Source: Salsipaludibacter sp963735045 (GTDB lineage: Bacteria > Actinomycetota > Nitriliruptoria > Nitriliruptorales > Nitriliruptoraceae). Taken from it: 64,000 bases of DNA. The stretch covers positions 682,001-746,000 of the forward strand of contig CAVTIZ010000003.1 in the NCBI GenBank assembly GCA_963735045.1. Reading direction: 5' to 3'. The notes beneath the pieces were generated by a model, which did no database searches, was not told the origin of the DNA, and saw only the letters and a list, made by a program, of their open reading frames with translations. Position numbers and translations under genes: made by a program. Positions within the stretch are counted from its first letter, which is position 1. Each line of letters starts with the position of its first letter. This document shows, piece after piece, positions 27,308 to 36,289 of this stretch.

Positions 27308-28330
27308 TCAGCCGCCGGACAGGGAGCGGGAGCGCTGGTCGACGCCGGCGTCGCCGTAGGGGTAGTCGGCGATCGGGGGGGCCGACACCTCGGTCAACCG
27401 GTCCTGCTGGTCGGTGGTGAGGTGGCTGTCGGCGGCCCCGAGGTTGTCGGTGAGCTGCTCGACGGTGCGGGCCCCGAGGATCACCGAGGTGACGGCCGGG
27501 CGGTCGGCCAGCCAGGTCAGGGCCACCCGGGCCATCGACTCGTCGCGCTCCTCGGCGACCTCGCGGACGGCGTCGACGACGTCCCAGGTCCGCTCCTGCT
27601 GGTTGCGCGGGCCGTAGGCCTCCATGCCGCGTTCGGGGTCGTCACCGAGGCGGGTGTCACCGGTGGGGACCTCGTCGCGCTCGTACTTGCCGGTCAACCA
27701 GCCACCGCCCAGCGGAGACCAGGGCAGGATGCCGATGCCGTACTCCTCGCACGCCGGCACGCATTCCCACTCGATGTCGCGCACCAGCAGGTTGTACTGC
27801 GGCTGGAGGCTGACCGGCGAGGTCATCCCGCCCGAGCGTTCCACGGCCTGCGCCAGTTGCCAGCCGGTGAAGTTCGACAGGCCGAAGTAGTGGATCTTGC
27901 CGGCCGACACCGCGTCGTCGACGAACCGGAGGGTCTCGTCGATCGGGGTGTGGGGGTCCCAGGCATGCATCTGGTACAGGTCGATGCAGTCCACGCCCAG
28001 GCGTGCCAGCGACGCGTCGAGCGCGTCGGTCAGGTGCCGGCGCGACAGCCCGACGCCGGTCGGCGAGTCGTCCATGGGGAAGCGGCCCTTGGTGGCCAGC
28101 ACGACCTCCTGCCGACGTCCCGGGTTCTTGTCGAACCAGCGCCCGATGATCTCCTCACTGGTGCCGGCCGAATACACGTCGGCGGTGTCGACGAAGGTCC
28201 CGCCGGCGTCGACGAAGGTGTCGAGCTGGCGGTGCGAGTCCTCCTCGGAGGTCTCGTCGCCGAAGGTCATCGTGCCGAGGCACAGGCGCGACACGGACAG
28301 GCCGGTCGGGCCGAGCAGGCGGTACTCCAT
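27308..28330 (-). CDS. aldo/keto reductase
   Basis: The 340-aa NADPH-dependent oxidoreductase has a TIM-barrel fold. Catalytic residues are recognisable: Asp and Tyr in DTADVYSAG, Lys in VLATKGRF and His in YQMHAWDP. The cofactor-binding C-terminal part includes ILGARTVEQLTDNL. The sequence resembles the AKR11/12 type (YghZ/Tas-like). The ATG at 28330 has GGAG about eight bases upstream. It is divergent from a 38-aa membrane protein gene; no pathway is evident nearby. Confidence 0.9.
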   Translation of the reverse strand: MEYRLLGPTGLSVSRLCLGTMTFGDETSEEDSHRQLDTFVDAGGTFVDTADVYSAGTSEEIIGRWFDKNPGRRQEVVLATKGRFPMDDSPTGVGLSRRHLTDALDASLARLGVDCIDLYQMHAWDPHTPIDETLRFVDDAVSAGKIHYFGLSNFTGWQLAQAVERSGGMTSPVSLQPQYNLLVRDIEWECVPACEEYGIGILPWSPLGGGWLTGKYERDEVPTGDTRLGDDPERGMEAYGPRNQQERTWDVVDAVREVAEERDESMARVALTWLADRPAVTSVILGARTVEQLTDNLGAADSHLTTDQQDRLTEVSAPPIADYPYGDAGVDQRSRSLSGG

Positions 28331-28487
28331 GGTGGGTCTCCGGACGTGGTGGGTCGGTCGGGGGAGGGCGCAACGGGTGCTCGGGGGCGTCGCGTCGACC
28401 CTATCGGTGGGGTGGTGGGCGACCACCGGCTGTCGGGACGGTTGCCGGTTCCCCGTACCCTCGCGGGTCCCGCGACGAGGACGCACC

Positions 28488-28604
28488 ATGGGCTTCAACG
28501 CCACCCGCCGCTACCGCGACGGCAAGAACCGCGACGTGTGGCTGCTGGTCGCGGCCATCGTGGTGGTCGTGGTGCTGATCGCGTGGGCGATGGGGGCCTT
28601 CTGA
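28488..28604 (+). CDS. 38-residue single-span membrane protein
   Basis: A short ORF with a basic N-terminus (MGFNATRRYRDGKNRD) and one hydrophobic span (VWLLVAAIVVVVVLIAWAM). The ATG has GAGG seven bases upstream. Positive-inside topology would put the short N-terminus in the cytoplasm. It sits between the divergent aldo/keto reductase and the convergent flippase-like gene. No family is recognised; its coding status rests on the start site and membrane-like composition only. Confidence 0.5.
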   Translation: MGFNATRRYRDGKNRDVWLLVAAIVVVVVLIAWAMGAF

Positions 28605-28653
28605 CCCGTGCCGACGGTGGGCGTGGCGGCCAGCGACCACCCGAGGTGGCCGG

Positions 28654-29904
28654 TCACGACGCCGCGGTCACCGGGTCCCGACGGGCCGGGGCCGGCGTCA
28701 CGTGGGTGAGTCGGCGCAGGAATCCCACCGTCACGAACGCGGTGACGATGCCGGCCACCGTGGTGACGATGGCCACCGGCGTGGTGGGGCGCAGGCCCAT
28801 CAGCACGACCGTGATGGTGGTGACCGCCCCGGCCAGCAGCCACAGCGCGTCGCGCCGCCCGGTGGCGAGGTCCGACAGGGCCAGCACCTGCATCCCGACC
28901 GCGGCCGTGCCCAGCCACGCGAAGCGCCACAGGTCACCGCCGATGGGCGCGTACTCCACACCGAAGACCACCCGGACGGCCCAGGGCCCGACCACGGCCG
29001 CGGCCAGGGCGCCGACCGCACCGGCCAGCATCAACCCCCCGCCGACGATCGCGACCACGCGCCGGCGGGGATCGCGCACCAGCCGGGGGAACAGCAGCAG
29101 CACCACGAACTGCGGGGCCCAGAACACGATGCGCATCCCCGACGCACCGACCGCGTAGAGCCCGGCGTCGAGGTCGTCCAGCAGCAGGCGGGCAAGCACC
29201 GCGTCGAGGTGGATCAGCACCAGCAGCAGCCCCATCATCGCCACCGCGCTGAGCACCGTCCGCGACAACCGCCGGCGGCCGCCGGGCGGACTGGCCAGCC
29301 CGCCGGACAGCCGCTGGGACAGGGTGGTCTGGGCTGCGTAGCCGAGGCAGATCGCGACGGTCGCCGCCCACACGGCATGGGTGGTGGCCATGCCGACCAG
29401 GCCCGTGGCGAACTTCACGGCGGCACCGACCAACAGCACCGTCCCCAGCGCGGCGAAGCGGGACCGCCCCTGCAGCACACCCTCGTTCGCGCCGGTCAGC
29501 GGCAACAGGGCAGCGGCGGCCCCGATCGCGAGCACCGACACCGGGTCCCCGGTGCCCAGCGCCGGCCCGAGCGCCAGCATGATGACGGCGACCAGTCCAC
29601 CGATGCCCAGGGCGAGTCGTCGGGCCAGGGGTCCGTCGATGGTGACGTCGCGGCCGAGGGTGCCCGCGGCCGTCAGCGCCTGGACGGCCATCCCCGGCGC
29701 CATGCCGACCAGCACGATCCCCAGGACGGCGGTCAGGGTCCCGAAGTCGGCCGGCGGCAGCAGTCGCCCGCCGGCGATGGTGAAGCCGAAGTTGGCCGCA
29801 TGGGTCGCGAAGGTCAACAGCGCCAGGGCGATGGCCCCACCCCACCACGACCCCGCCGAGCGGGGAGGCAGTTGCTGCACGGTGGCCTCCACGGTGGTGG
29901 ACAT
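28654..29904 (-). CDS. polysaccharide flippase-like multipass membrane protein (MOP superfamily)
   Basis: The 416-aa protein has about 12 hydrophobic segments and the Wzx/RfbX-type start ALALLTFATHAANFGFTIAG...LLPPADFGTL, where the FG(L/T)(L/F) after the first helix pair is typical of O-antigen/teichoic acid flippases. It probably moves lipid-linked glycans or another lipid-linked substrate across the membrane. No glycosyltransferase cluster surrounds it, which is unusual. The start ATG at 29904 has no strong Shine-Dalgarno; longer in-frame extension is possible but unsupported. It is divergent from yraN. Confidence 0.75.
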   Translation of the reverse strand: MSTTVEATVQQLPPRSAGSWWGGAIALALLTFATHAANFGFTIAGGRLLPPADFGTLTAVLGIVLVGMAPGMAVQALTAAGTLGRDVTIDGPLARRLALGIGGLVAVIMLALGPALGTGDPVSVLAIGAAAALLPLTGANEGVLQGRSRFAALGTVLLVGAAVKFATGLVGMATTHAVWAATVAICLGYAAQTTLSQRLSGGLASPPGGRRRLSRTVLSAVAMMGLLLVLIHLDAVLARLLLDDLDAGLYAVGASGMRIVFWAPQFVVLLLFPRLVRDPRRRVVAIVGGGLMLAGAVGALAAAVVGPWAVRVVFGVEYAPIGGDLWRFAWLGTAAVGMQVLALSDLATGRRDALWLLAGAVTTITVVLMGLRPTTPVAIVTTVAGIVTAFVTVGFLRRLTHVTPAPARRDPVTAAS

Positions 29905-30101
29905 TCGAGGGGGGTTTGGACCAGTCGCCCGGCGTGATCGTGACGGCGCGCCGTCCACCGGCGGGCGACCTCGAATCGTAGCCGCGCCGTGGTTCGAGGC
30001 CGTGCCGGCCCGGGATGGCCGTGACCTCGGGCCCGGTGGTTGTCCACAGCCGGCGACACCCCGGGTCGGTGGGACCGGGCCGGCTCGTAGCGTCGACGCC
30101 C

Positions 30102-30572
30102 ATGGAACCCATCGTCCCACTCCCGACGGACCCGGCCGACGCCGGGCCCGACGCTGCGGACCCGACCACCCACGAGGCGGGCGTCGACCACCTCGGCGCG
30201 ACGAGCCCGGACCCGCGGCGACGCGTCGGCGACCACGGCGAGGTGTTGGCCGCCGACCACCTCGAGTCCCTCGGCATGGAGGTGGTGGCCCGCAACTGGC
30301 GGATCGCCGAGGGCGACCTGCGCGGCGAACTCGACCTGGTTGCCCTCGACCACGAGGCCGGGTGTGTCGTGGTGGTGGAGGTCAAGACCCGTCGCGGCGG
30401 CGGCTGGGGCGGGCCGCTGGCTGCCGTGGGTGCGCACAAGCAGGCGACGCTGCGCCGTCTCGCCCTGGCGTTCGTGGTGCAGGCCGACCTGCCGTACCGG
30501 GACCTGCGCATCGACGTCATCGGCGTGCGCCTGGACACGCGCCATCTCCACCACCTCAAGGCCGCCCTGTGA
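30102..30572 (+). CDS. yraN: YraN/UPF0102 family endonuclease-like protein
   Basis: The 156-aa protein has the Holliday-junction-resolvase-like (nuclease fold) core: GDHGEVLAADHLESLGMEVVARNWR, GELDLVALD and CVVVVEVKTRRG, giving the E-D-ExK pattern. The first 40 residues are a Pro/Asp-rich extension. TAGCGT (30088-30093) lies 8 bp before the ATG, suggesting a leaderless mRNA. It is the first gene of yraN-comM-dprA-LytM, all with overlapping stop/start codons. Confidence 0.9.
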   Translation: MEPIVPLPTDPADAGPDAADPTTHEAGVDHLGATSPDPRRRVGDHGEVLAADHLESLGMEVVARNWRIAEGDLRGELDLVALDHEAGCVVVVEVKTRRGGGWGGPLAAVGAHKQATLRRLALAFVVQADLPYRDLRIDVIGVRLDTRHLHHLKAAL

Positions 30573-32221
30573 CCACCAGCACCGGCGACCTGCGCCTGTC
30601 CGACCTGCGCCTGTCCGACCTCGACGTCGAGGTCACCGACGGGCGTCGGGACGACGCCGACGCCGAGACGTCGTCGTCCGCCCCGCCACGCCTGGCCCGG
30701 GTCGGGGCCGTGGCCCTGACCGGTCTGGACGGCCACCTGGTCCGGGCCGAGGCGGCCACGGCCGCGGGGCTTCCCCAGATCCGGATCGTGGGCCTGCCGG
30801 ACGCCGCCGTGCGCGAGGCCGCCGACCGCGTGCGCCTGGGATGCCAGCGCAGCGGCTTCTCGTTGCCCGAGTGCAAGGTCGTGGTCAACCTCGCGCCGGG
30901 CGGCATCCGCAAGGCGGGACCGGGCTTCGACCTGCCGGTGGCCCTGGCCGTGCTGGCGGCGGCCGGCCACGTCACACCGGCCGACCTCGACGGGGTCGTG
31001 GCCATGGGCGAGGTCGGCCTGGACGGGCGGCTGCGGGCGACGGTGGGCACGGTGCCGGCCGCCGGCACGGCCCGGGACCGGGGTGCCACGTCCTTCCTGG
31101 TCCCGGTGGCGGCCGGACCGGAGGCCGCCCTGGTTGACGGACTCGACGTGGTCCCGGTCGACTCCCTGCGCGAGGCGGTGGCGGTCCTGACCGGAGCCGT
31201 GCCACGACCGGCTCGTCCCCGGCCGCCTGATCCGACCCCCCGCCCCGTCGAGGACCTCGTCGACGTCCGGGGCCAGGGCCCGGCCCGGCGTGGCCTGGAG
31301 ATCGCCGCTGCGGGTGGCCACCACGTCCTGATGCTGGGGCCGCCGGGCTGCGGCAAGTCGATGCTGGCACGACGCCTCCCCGGGATCCTCCCCGGGCTGA
31401 CCCACGCCCAGGCCCTGGAGGTGGCCGCCATCCGTTCGATCGTTGGTCACCAGGCGGACCTGGACCCCTGTCCGCCCTTCCGCGCGCCCCACCACGCCAC
31501 CTCCACCGCCGGACTCGTCGGTGGCGGAACCGGCGTGGCCCGGCCAGGGGAGCTGTCGGCGGCCCACCACGGCGTGCTGTTCCTCGACGAGGTGCTCGAG
31601 ACGCCACGGTCGACCCTCGATGCGTTGCGCGAACCGTTGGAACGCGGCGAGGTCGTCCTCGTCCGGTCCCAGTCCCGCGTGACCTATCCCGCCCGGGTGC
31701 AACTGGTGGCCGCGGCCAACCCGTGCCCCTGTGGCCACGCCGGCACCTCACCGCGGCCCTGCCGATGTCGTCCGGACCAGGTGACTCGCTACCGGTCGCG
31801 GCTGTCGGGGCCCCTGTTGGACCGCATCGACCTCCACCTCGACCTCGAACCCGTGTCCGAGGACGTGCTGGTCGGCCCCGCCGACGGTGAGCCGTCCGCC
31901 GACGTCGCGGCTCGTGTGCGCCGTGCCCGGGCCATGGCGGCCGAGCGCTGGGCCAGCTCCCCGGCCGGGGCCGTCCACGGACCCGACCTGGCGCTGAACC
32001 GGGACGTCGACCCCGCCACCCTGCGGACGGTGGTCGCGCCTGCCGCCCAGCGGCGACTGGCCCGCGCGGTCGCCTCACTGGGATGGTCCGCGCGGACCTT
32101 CGACCGCTGCCTGCGGGTGGCACGCACGATCGCGGACCTCGCCGGCGTGGAGGTGGCCGCATCCGGCCACGTCGACGAGGCCATCGCGTACCGACTCGAC
32201 ACCGCGGCGGTGCAGGCATGA
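30569..32221 (+). CDS. comM: YifB/ComM family Mg-chelatase-like AAA ATPase
   Basis: The 550-aa protein has an N-terminal Lon-S16-like domain (VALTGLDGHLVRAEA ... GLPDAAVREAADRVR), a AAA+ module with Walker A GPPGCGKSMLARRLP, VLFLDEVLE as Walker B, and the cysteine cluster NPCPCGHAG/CRC. ComM is a helicase that extends branch migration during natural transformation. Residues 7-17 contain a duplicated LRLSD. The GTG overlaps the yraN stop (GTGA), and the stop overlaps dprA by ATGA. Confidence 0.94.
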   Translation: MTTSTGDLRLSDLRLSDLDVEVTDGRRDDADAETSSSAPPRLARVGAVALTGLDGHLVRAEAATAAGLPQIRIVGLPDAAVREAADRVRLGCQRSGFSLPECKVVVNLAPGGIRKAGPGFDLPVALAVLAAAGHVTPADLDGVVAMGEVGLDGRLRATVGTVPAAGTARDRGATSFLVPVAAGPEAALVDGLDVVPVDSLREAVAVLTGAVPRPARPRPPDPTPRPVEDLVDVRGQGPARRGLEIAAAGGHHVLMLGPPGCGKSMLARRLPGILPGLTHAQALEVAAIRSIVGHQADLDPCPPFRAPHHATSTAGLVGGGTGVARPGELSAAHHGVLFLDEVLETPRSTLDALREPLERGEVVLVRSQSRVTYPARVQLVAAANPCPCGHAGTSPRPCRCRPDQVTRYRSRLSGPLLDRIDLHLDLEPVSEDVLVGPADGEPSADVAARVRRARAMAAERWASSPAGAVHGPDLALNRDVDPATLRTVVAPAAQRRLARAVASLGWSARTFDRCLRVARTIADLAGVEVAASGHVDEAIAYRLDTAAVQA

Positions 32222-33369
32222 GTGGTCGCGCCACCTCGTCGGGACCGCCGGTGCCGGACGACGACGGGTGGGGGTCGGTCGCGGCGCCGGGCACGGACCC
32301 GGAGCGCCTCGCCGCCGTCGTGGCGCGGGCCGTGGGAGACCGCCGCGGCCTGGCATCGGCGTGGCGCGAGTCGCGCCGCGCCGGGTCCCCGCCCGGGCGG
32401 GCGCTGGACGACGTGCTGGCTCGACCGACGCTGGTCGCCGACGTGGTCCCGCACCGCCGGGCCTGGCGCCGGCTCGGGGTCCGGGTGGCGCTGGCCGGGG
32501 ACCCCGGGATGCCCGACCGGCTGGTCCGCCACGACGTCGTGCCCCCGTGGTGGGCGTCGCTGGGGTCGGATCCGGCCGACCGCCCGGCCGTCGCGATCGT
32601 CGGGAGTCGCTCCGCCACGGGCTACGGCCGCGGCGTGGCGGCCTGGCTGGCCGAGGCTGCCGCCGACGCCGGCGTCCACGTCGTCAGCGGGGGTGCCGTC
32701 GGGATCGACGGTGCCGCGCACGGGAGCAGCCTCGACCGCCCGGGCGGCACGACCGTGGTGTTGGGGTGTGGTCACGACGTGCCCTACCCACGACCGCATG
32801 CCGGCCCGGACGGCCTGTTCGACCGTGTCCGGCGGGCCGGCGGCCGGATCGGCTCGGAGTCCCTGCCCCAGGACCAGCCGGTGCCGCACGCGGTGCGGTC
32901 CCGCAACCGGTTGATCGCGGCGTTGGCCGACGCGGTCGTGGTGGTCGAGGGCCGCGAACGGTCCGGGTCACTGATCACGGCATCGTGGGCGGCCGACCTC
33001 GGCCTGCCCGTGCTGGCCGTCCCGGGCGACGTGCGGGCCCCGGGGTCGGCCGCGCCCCACCAGCTGCTGCGTGATGGTGCGGCGGTCTGCACCGGCCCCG
33101 AGGACCTGGTGGCGGCCGTGGCGGCGGGCGTGGTCGTGCCCGACGACGCCCGGCAGCCCACGCTGGCCGCCGGTGGGCTGGACCCTTGGCTGCAGGCGCC
33201 CCTGGCAGCGGCCTGGCCACGTTCGATGTCCCTGGCCCGGGTGGTGGCCGCCAGTGGCCGGGGCACCCACGAGGTCCTGGCGGCAGTGACCCGTGGACAG
33301 GTCGCGGGCCTGCTGACCCGCGACCTGGACGGGATCCGCCTCCGGCGCCGCCCGGCGGACCCGGCGTGA
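32218..33369 (+). CDS. dprA: DNA-processing protein DprA
   Basis: DprA loads RecA on incoming single-stranded DNA. The 383-aa protein contains the Rossmann-type core: AIVGSRSATGYG, VVSGGAVGIDGAAHGSSL, SRNRLIAALADAVVVVEG and the C-terminal winged-helix remnant. The N-terminus has the usual variable HhH/SAM-like part. With comM it forms the conserved yraN-comM-dprA set. A xerC gene, often next in related genomes, is not present here. Confidence 0.93.
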   Translation: MSGRATSSGPPVPDDDGWGSVAAPGTDPERLAAVVARAVGDRRGLASAWRESRRAGSPPGRALDDVLARPTLVADVVPHRRAWRRLGVRVALAGDPGMPDRLVRHDVVPPWWASLGSDPADRPAVAIVGSRSATGYGRGVAAWLAEAAADAGVHVVSGGAVGIDGAAHGSSLDRPGGTTVVLGCGHDVPYPRPHAGPDGLFDRVRRAGGRIGSESLPQDQPVPHAVRSRNRLIAALADAVVVVEGRERSGSLITASWAADLGLPVLAVPGDVRAPGSAAPHQLLRDGAAVCTGPEDLVAAVAAGVVVPDDARQPTLAAGGLDPWLQAPLAAAWPRSMSLARVVAASGRGTHEVLAAVTRGQVAGLLTRDLDGIRLRRRPADPA

Positions 33370-34007
33370 TGCGGCGCTGGCGTCGGGTCGCGCTCGCGGC
33401 GACCGTGGCCGTGGGAGCGGTGGTTGCCGCGGTGCCCGCCACGGGACGTCCGCTGGCCGCCGACACGGTGTGGCCCGGACCGTCGGCGCCCACCGAGGTC
33501 GCCGTGGACGACCGGCGTGCGGGCGACCCCGCGATGGGGGAGACACCCCAGTCGACTCCCGGTGGGGCGGCGATCCCGACGGCCGCCCGCGGCACCCACC
33601 GGTGGCCCGTCGCCGGCGTCCTCGTGACGGGGTGGGACCCACCGCGGTCCCCGTACGGACCCGGCCACCGAGGCGTCGACCTGGCCGTGGCGCCGGGGGA
33701 GCGGGTGCGGGCGACGGCCGACGGGGTGGTCGCCTTCGCCGGTCCGGTCGCCGGACGCGCGTGGGTCAGCGTCGAGCATGCGTGGGGCATCCGTACCACC
33801 GTGGGCCCGCTTGCGGTCGTGGCCGTGACGGCCGGCGACCGGGTCACCACGACCACGGTCGTGGGCACCGCCGCCGGGACCGCGCACGCCGACCAGCACG
33901 AGGCCATGACCGGCCGACTCCACGTCTCGGCCCGGGTGGCGGACACCTACGTCGATCCCACACCCCTGGTCGGGGCGTGGGTCGCCACCCTGCTGGCCTC
34001 CACGTGA
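33369..34007 (+). CDS. secreted LytM/M23-like domain protein with degenerate active site
   Basis: The 212-aa protein starts with a signal peptide (MRRWRRVALAATVAVGAVVAA) and carries an M23 domain from residue about 78. Zinc ligands His100 and Asp104 (GHRGVD) and His185 (RLHV) are present. The catalytic His of HxH is Arg183, and the YxHL histidine region reads RTTVGPL. It is therefore probably a non-hydrolytic LytM, perhaps a cell-wall-binding or amidase-activating protein. The ATG overlaps the dprA stop (TGATG); a GTG three bases earlier is possible. An M23 gene before rpsB is common in actinobacteria. Confidence 0.8.
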   Translation: MRRWRRVALAATVAVGAVVAAVPATGRPLAADTVWPGPSAPTEVAVDDRRAGDPAMGETPQSTPGGAAIPTAARGTHRWPVAGVLVTGWDPPRSPYGPGHRGVDLAVAPGERVRATADGVVAFAGPVAGRAWVSVEHAWGIRTTVGPLAVVAVTAGDRVTTTTVVGTAAGTAHADQHEAMTGRLHVSARVADTYVDPTPLVGAWVATLLAST

Positions 34008-34019
34008 CCCCGGTGCGGG

Positions 34020-34706
34020 TCAGGTGGCGCCGTCGGGTCGGGAGTCGGGTGGGTCCGGGACGTGCTGGTGGCGGTCCAGGCGATCCGCACCCGCGTCGAT
34101 GCCCGGCAGTTGCAGCGGCACCGCGCCCAGCTTCGTGGCGGCGAGGTCGGTCACGATCCCTTCGACCTCGTCCCAGGAGGTGGCGCGGAGGCCCTCGAGG
34201 TCGCGGTTGTAGGGCTGGTCGAAGGTGATGACGGTGTTGCCGCGTTCCCGCAGGGCGGTGATGTTGTGGGGCGCGTCGTCGATGTAGGCGTCGGCCTCGA
34301 CCTCGGGCTTGGCACCAAGGAAGCACAGGTCCCGGTAGGGGATCCGGTGGTGGTCCAGCCACGCCGCGGTGTCGCCCACGGCCTTGTCGTGGCCCCAGTT
34401 GATGTAGAGCCGGTGGGTCACGATGCGGATCCAGATACCGGCATCCGACAGGCGCCACAGCGCGTCGGCGGCACCCTCGATCAACGGCATGGTCCGGAAC
34501 AGGTCGTGTTCCAGCACCGCCACGCGGTGCCACCGGGGGTAGTCGTCGGGGCCGAAGCCCCACTCGGCGAAGTCCCAGCCACGCTCCAGGGGGAGCGACT
34601 CGGGGTCGAGGTCCTGCAGCTCGGCGTAGATCTCGCGGAACCGGTGCGTGTGGTCGCCCACGACCCCGTCGAGGTCGACGCCGAGGATGAACTGGTCGGT
34701 GGCCAT
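34020..34706 (-). CDS. HAD-family 5'-nucleotidase-like (NT5C) protein
   Basis: The 228-aa protein resembles 5'(3')-deoxyribonucleotidases. HAD motif I is ILGVDLDGVVGDH (Asp nucleophile and general acid), motif II is RIVTHR, and motif III/IV is AYIDDAPHN. It would dephosphorylate nucleoside monophosphates or a related phosphate ester. The C-terminal 40 residues are variable. It is divergent from rpsB, separated by 415 bp that contain the rpsB promoter and leader. Confidence 0.8.
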   Translation of the reverse strand: MATDQFILGVDLDGVVGDHTHRFREIYAELQDLDPESLPLERGWDFAEWGFGPDDYPRWHRVAVLEHDLFRTMPLIEGAADALWRLSDAGIWIRIVTHRLYINWGHDKAVGDTAAWLDHHRIPYRDLCFLGAKPEVEADAYIDDAPHNITALRERGNTVITFDQPYNRDLEGLRATSWDEVEGIVTDLAATKLGAVPLQLPGIDAGADRLDRHQHVPDPPDSRPDGAT

Positions 34707-34796
34707 GCTGCCTCCCCCGGGGGACGTTGCCGGTGGCTGCCGAGCCTAGGGCGATCCGGCTGGGCCCCGACCGTCGGCACGGTCCGCGCCGGGCCC

Positions 34797-34826
34797 GGAC
34801 CCGCCCGGTGTGGCATCGGATACCCT
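34797..34826 (+). promoter_or_regulatory. putative rpsB promoter
   Basis: TACCCT (34821-34826) is a reasonable actinobacterial -10; GGACCC at 34797-34802, 18 bp upstream, is a poor -35. A hairpin follows almost at once at 34837-34877. The leader to the rpsB ATG is about 290 nt; apart from the hairpin I see nothing specific in 34878-35121. Confidence 0.35.
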
Positions 34827-34836
34827 CGGGGCAGTA

Positions 34837-34877
34837 CGGGCCCGTGGAACCGCGGCAGCAGCCGCGGACCGGGCCCG
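34837..34877 (+). promoter_or_regulatory. 5'-leader hairpin of rpsB
   Basis: CGGGCCCG (34837-34844) pairs with 34870-34877, and CCGCGG (34850-34855) pairs with 34862-34867, giving 14 GC pairs with a small internal loop. It would start a few bases after the expected transcription start. It could stabilise the transcript or act in S2 autoregulation; neither is shown by the sequence. Confidence 0.45.
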
Positions 34878-35121
34878 AACCGCGTGCACCACGTGGGATT
34901 CCGGTCGGCCAACCCTGCCGTCGGAGCGTCCGTCGTGACGGACCCCACCGGGACACGTCTTCCGGTCGGTCGCCGTGTGCGGCCGGCACCGACACCTCAC
35001 CTCAACGACACACGCCCGCCGACGGATCGACCCCGGTGCCCGACCCCACACCTCGTGGAGGCCGGGTGGGCCGACCGGCTGACGCGGGCGGAGGCCCAAC
35101 CGAAACCAAAGGAACCCACCC

Positions 35122-36096
35122 ATGGCTGTCGTCACCATGCGCCAGTTGCTCGAGGCCGGCGTCCACTTCGGACACCAGACCCGACGCTGGAACCCCAAGA
35201 TGAAGCGCTTCATCTACGGAGAGCGCCACGGAACCTACGTCATCGACATTCGCCAGACCGTCGACTACATCGAGCAGGCCTACACGTTCACGCGTGACCT
35301 GGTCGCCAACGGCGGGACCGTGCTGTTCGTCGGGACCAAGAAGCAGGCCCAGGAGACCATCGAGTACCAGGCCAACCGCGTCGGCATGCCCTACGTGACC
35401 GAGCGTTGGATGGGCGGGATGCTCACCAACTTCGAGACCATCAAGTCTCGCATCGGCCGCCTCAAGGAGCTGGAGGCCATGGAGGCCTCGGGCACCTTCG
35501 AACTGCTGCCCAAGAAGGAGGTCCTGGAGCTCAACCGCGAGCACGCGAAGCTCCAGACCAACCTCGGCGGCATCCGCGAGATGGGCAAGGTCCCCGACGC
35601 CGTGTGGGTCGTGGACACCGTCATCGAAGAGATCGCGGTCAAGGAGGCCAACCGCCTCCACATCCCCGTGATCGGGATCCTCGACACCAACTGCGACCCC
35701 GACGTCGTCCAGTACCCCATCCCGGGCAATGACGACGCCATCCGGTCCTCGGCCCTGCTGACCCGGATCATCGGCGACGCCTGCGCCGACGGCCTGATGC
35801 TGCGCGCCTCGCGGTCGCCCGACGAGGAACTGCGGGTCCAGGCCATGCAGGCTGCGTCGTCGGAGGGCAGCGGGCTGGACGCATCCGAGCCCAAGGCCGA
35901 GTGGGAGATCGAGCTCGAGCGCCAGCAGGCCGCCGAGGCGGCAGCCCAGGCCGGCGCCGACAACCCCGCCGACGACGATGCCCCGAGTTCCGACGAGGCT
36001 CCCGTCGAGACGGCCGACGCGCCGGCGACCGATTCCTCGGCCGACGAGTCGGCCGAGGACGCCACCCCGGTCGAGGCCGGTGTCGCCAGCGAGTGA
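35122..36096 (+). CDS. rpsB: 30S ribosomal protein S2
   Basis: The 324-aa S2 begins MAVVTMRQLLEAGVHFGHQT and contains RRWNPKMKRFIYGER and MPYVTERWMGGMLTNF. Residues about 255-324 form an acidic Ala/Glu/Asp/Ser extension beyond the usual length (about 240-270 aa). AAAGGA lies about ten bases before the ATG. It is transcribed with tsf, 193 bp downstream. Confidence 0.97.
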   Translation: MAVVTMRQLLEAGVHFGHQTRRWNPKMKRFIYGERHGTYVIDIRQTVDYIEQAYTFTRDLVANGGTVLFVGTKKQAQETIEYQANRVGMPYVTERWMGGMLTNFETIKSRIGRLKELEAMEASGTFELLPKKEVLELNREHAKLQTNLGGIREMGKVPDAVWVVDTVIEEIAVKEANRLHIPVIGILDTNCDPDVVQYPIPGNDDAIRSSALLTRIIGDACADGLMLRASRSPDEELRVQAMQAASSEGSGLDASEPKAEWEIELERQQAAEAAAQAGADNPADDDAPSSDEAPVETADAPATDSSADESAEDATPVEAGVASE

Positions 36097-36289
36097 CCCG
36101 GACGGGTCGGCCCGCCCCCGGCCGACCCTGCCCGACCCACCGGCGTGCCCACGTGTCCCGTCCGGGCCGCGCCGCACGCCCTGCCGTTGATCGGGATCGG
36201 CGTCGTCCGATCCCCGATCCATCCCCGCCACCACCCCGTCCCGACGCACCGTTCGTCGTGCGACGACCATCACGCAAAGGAATCCCGCC

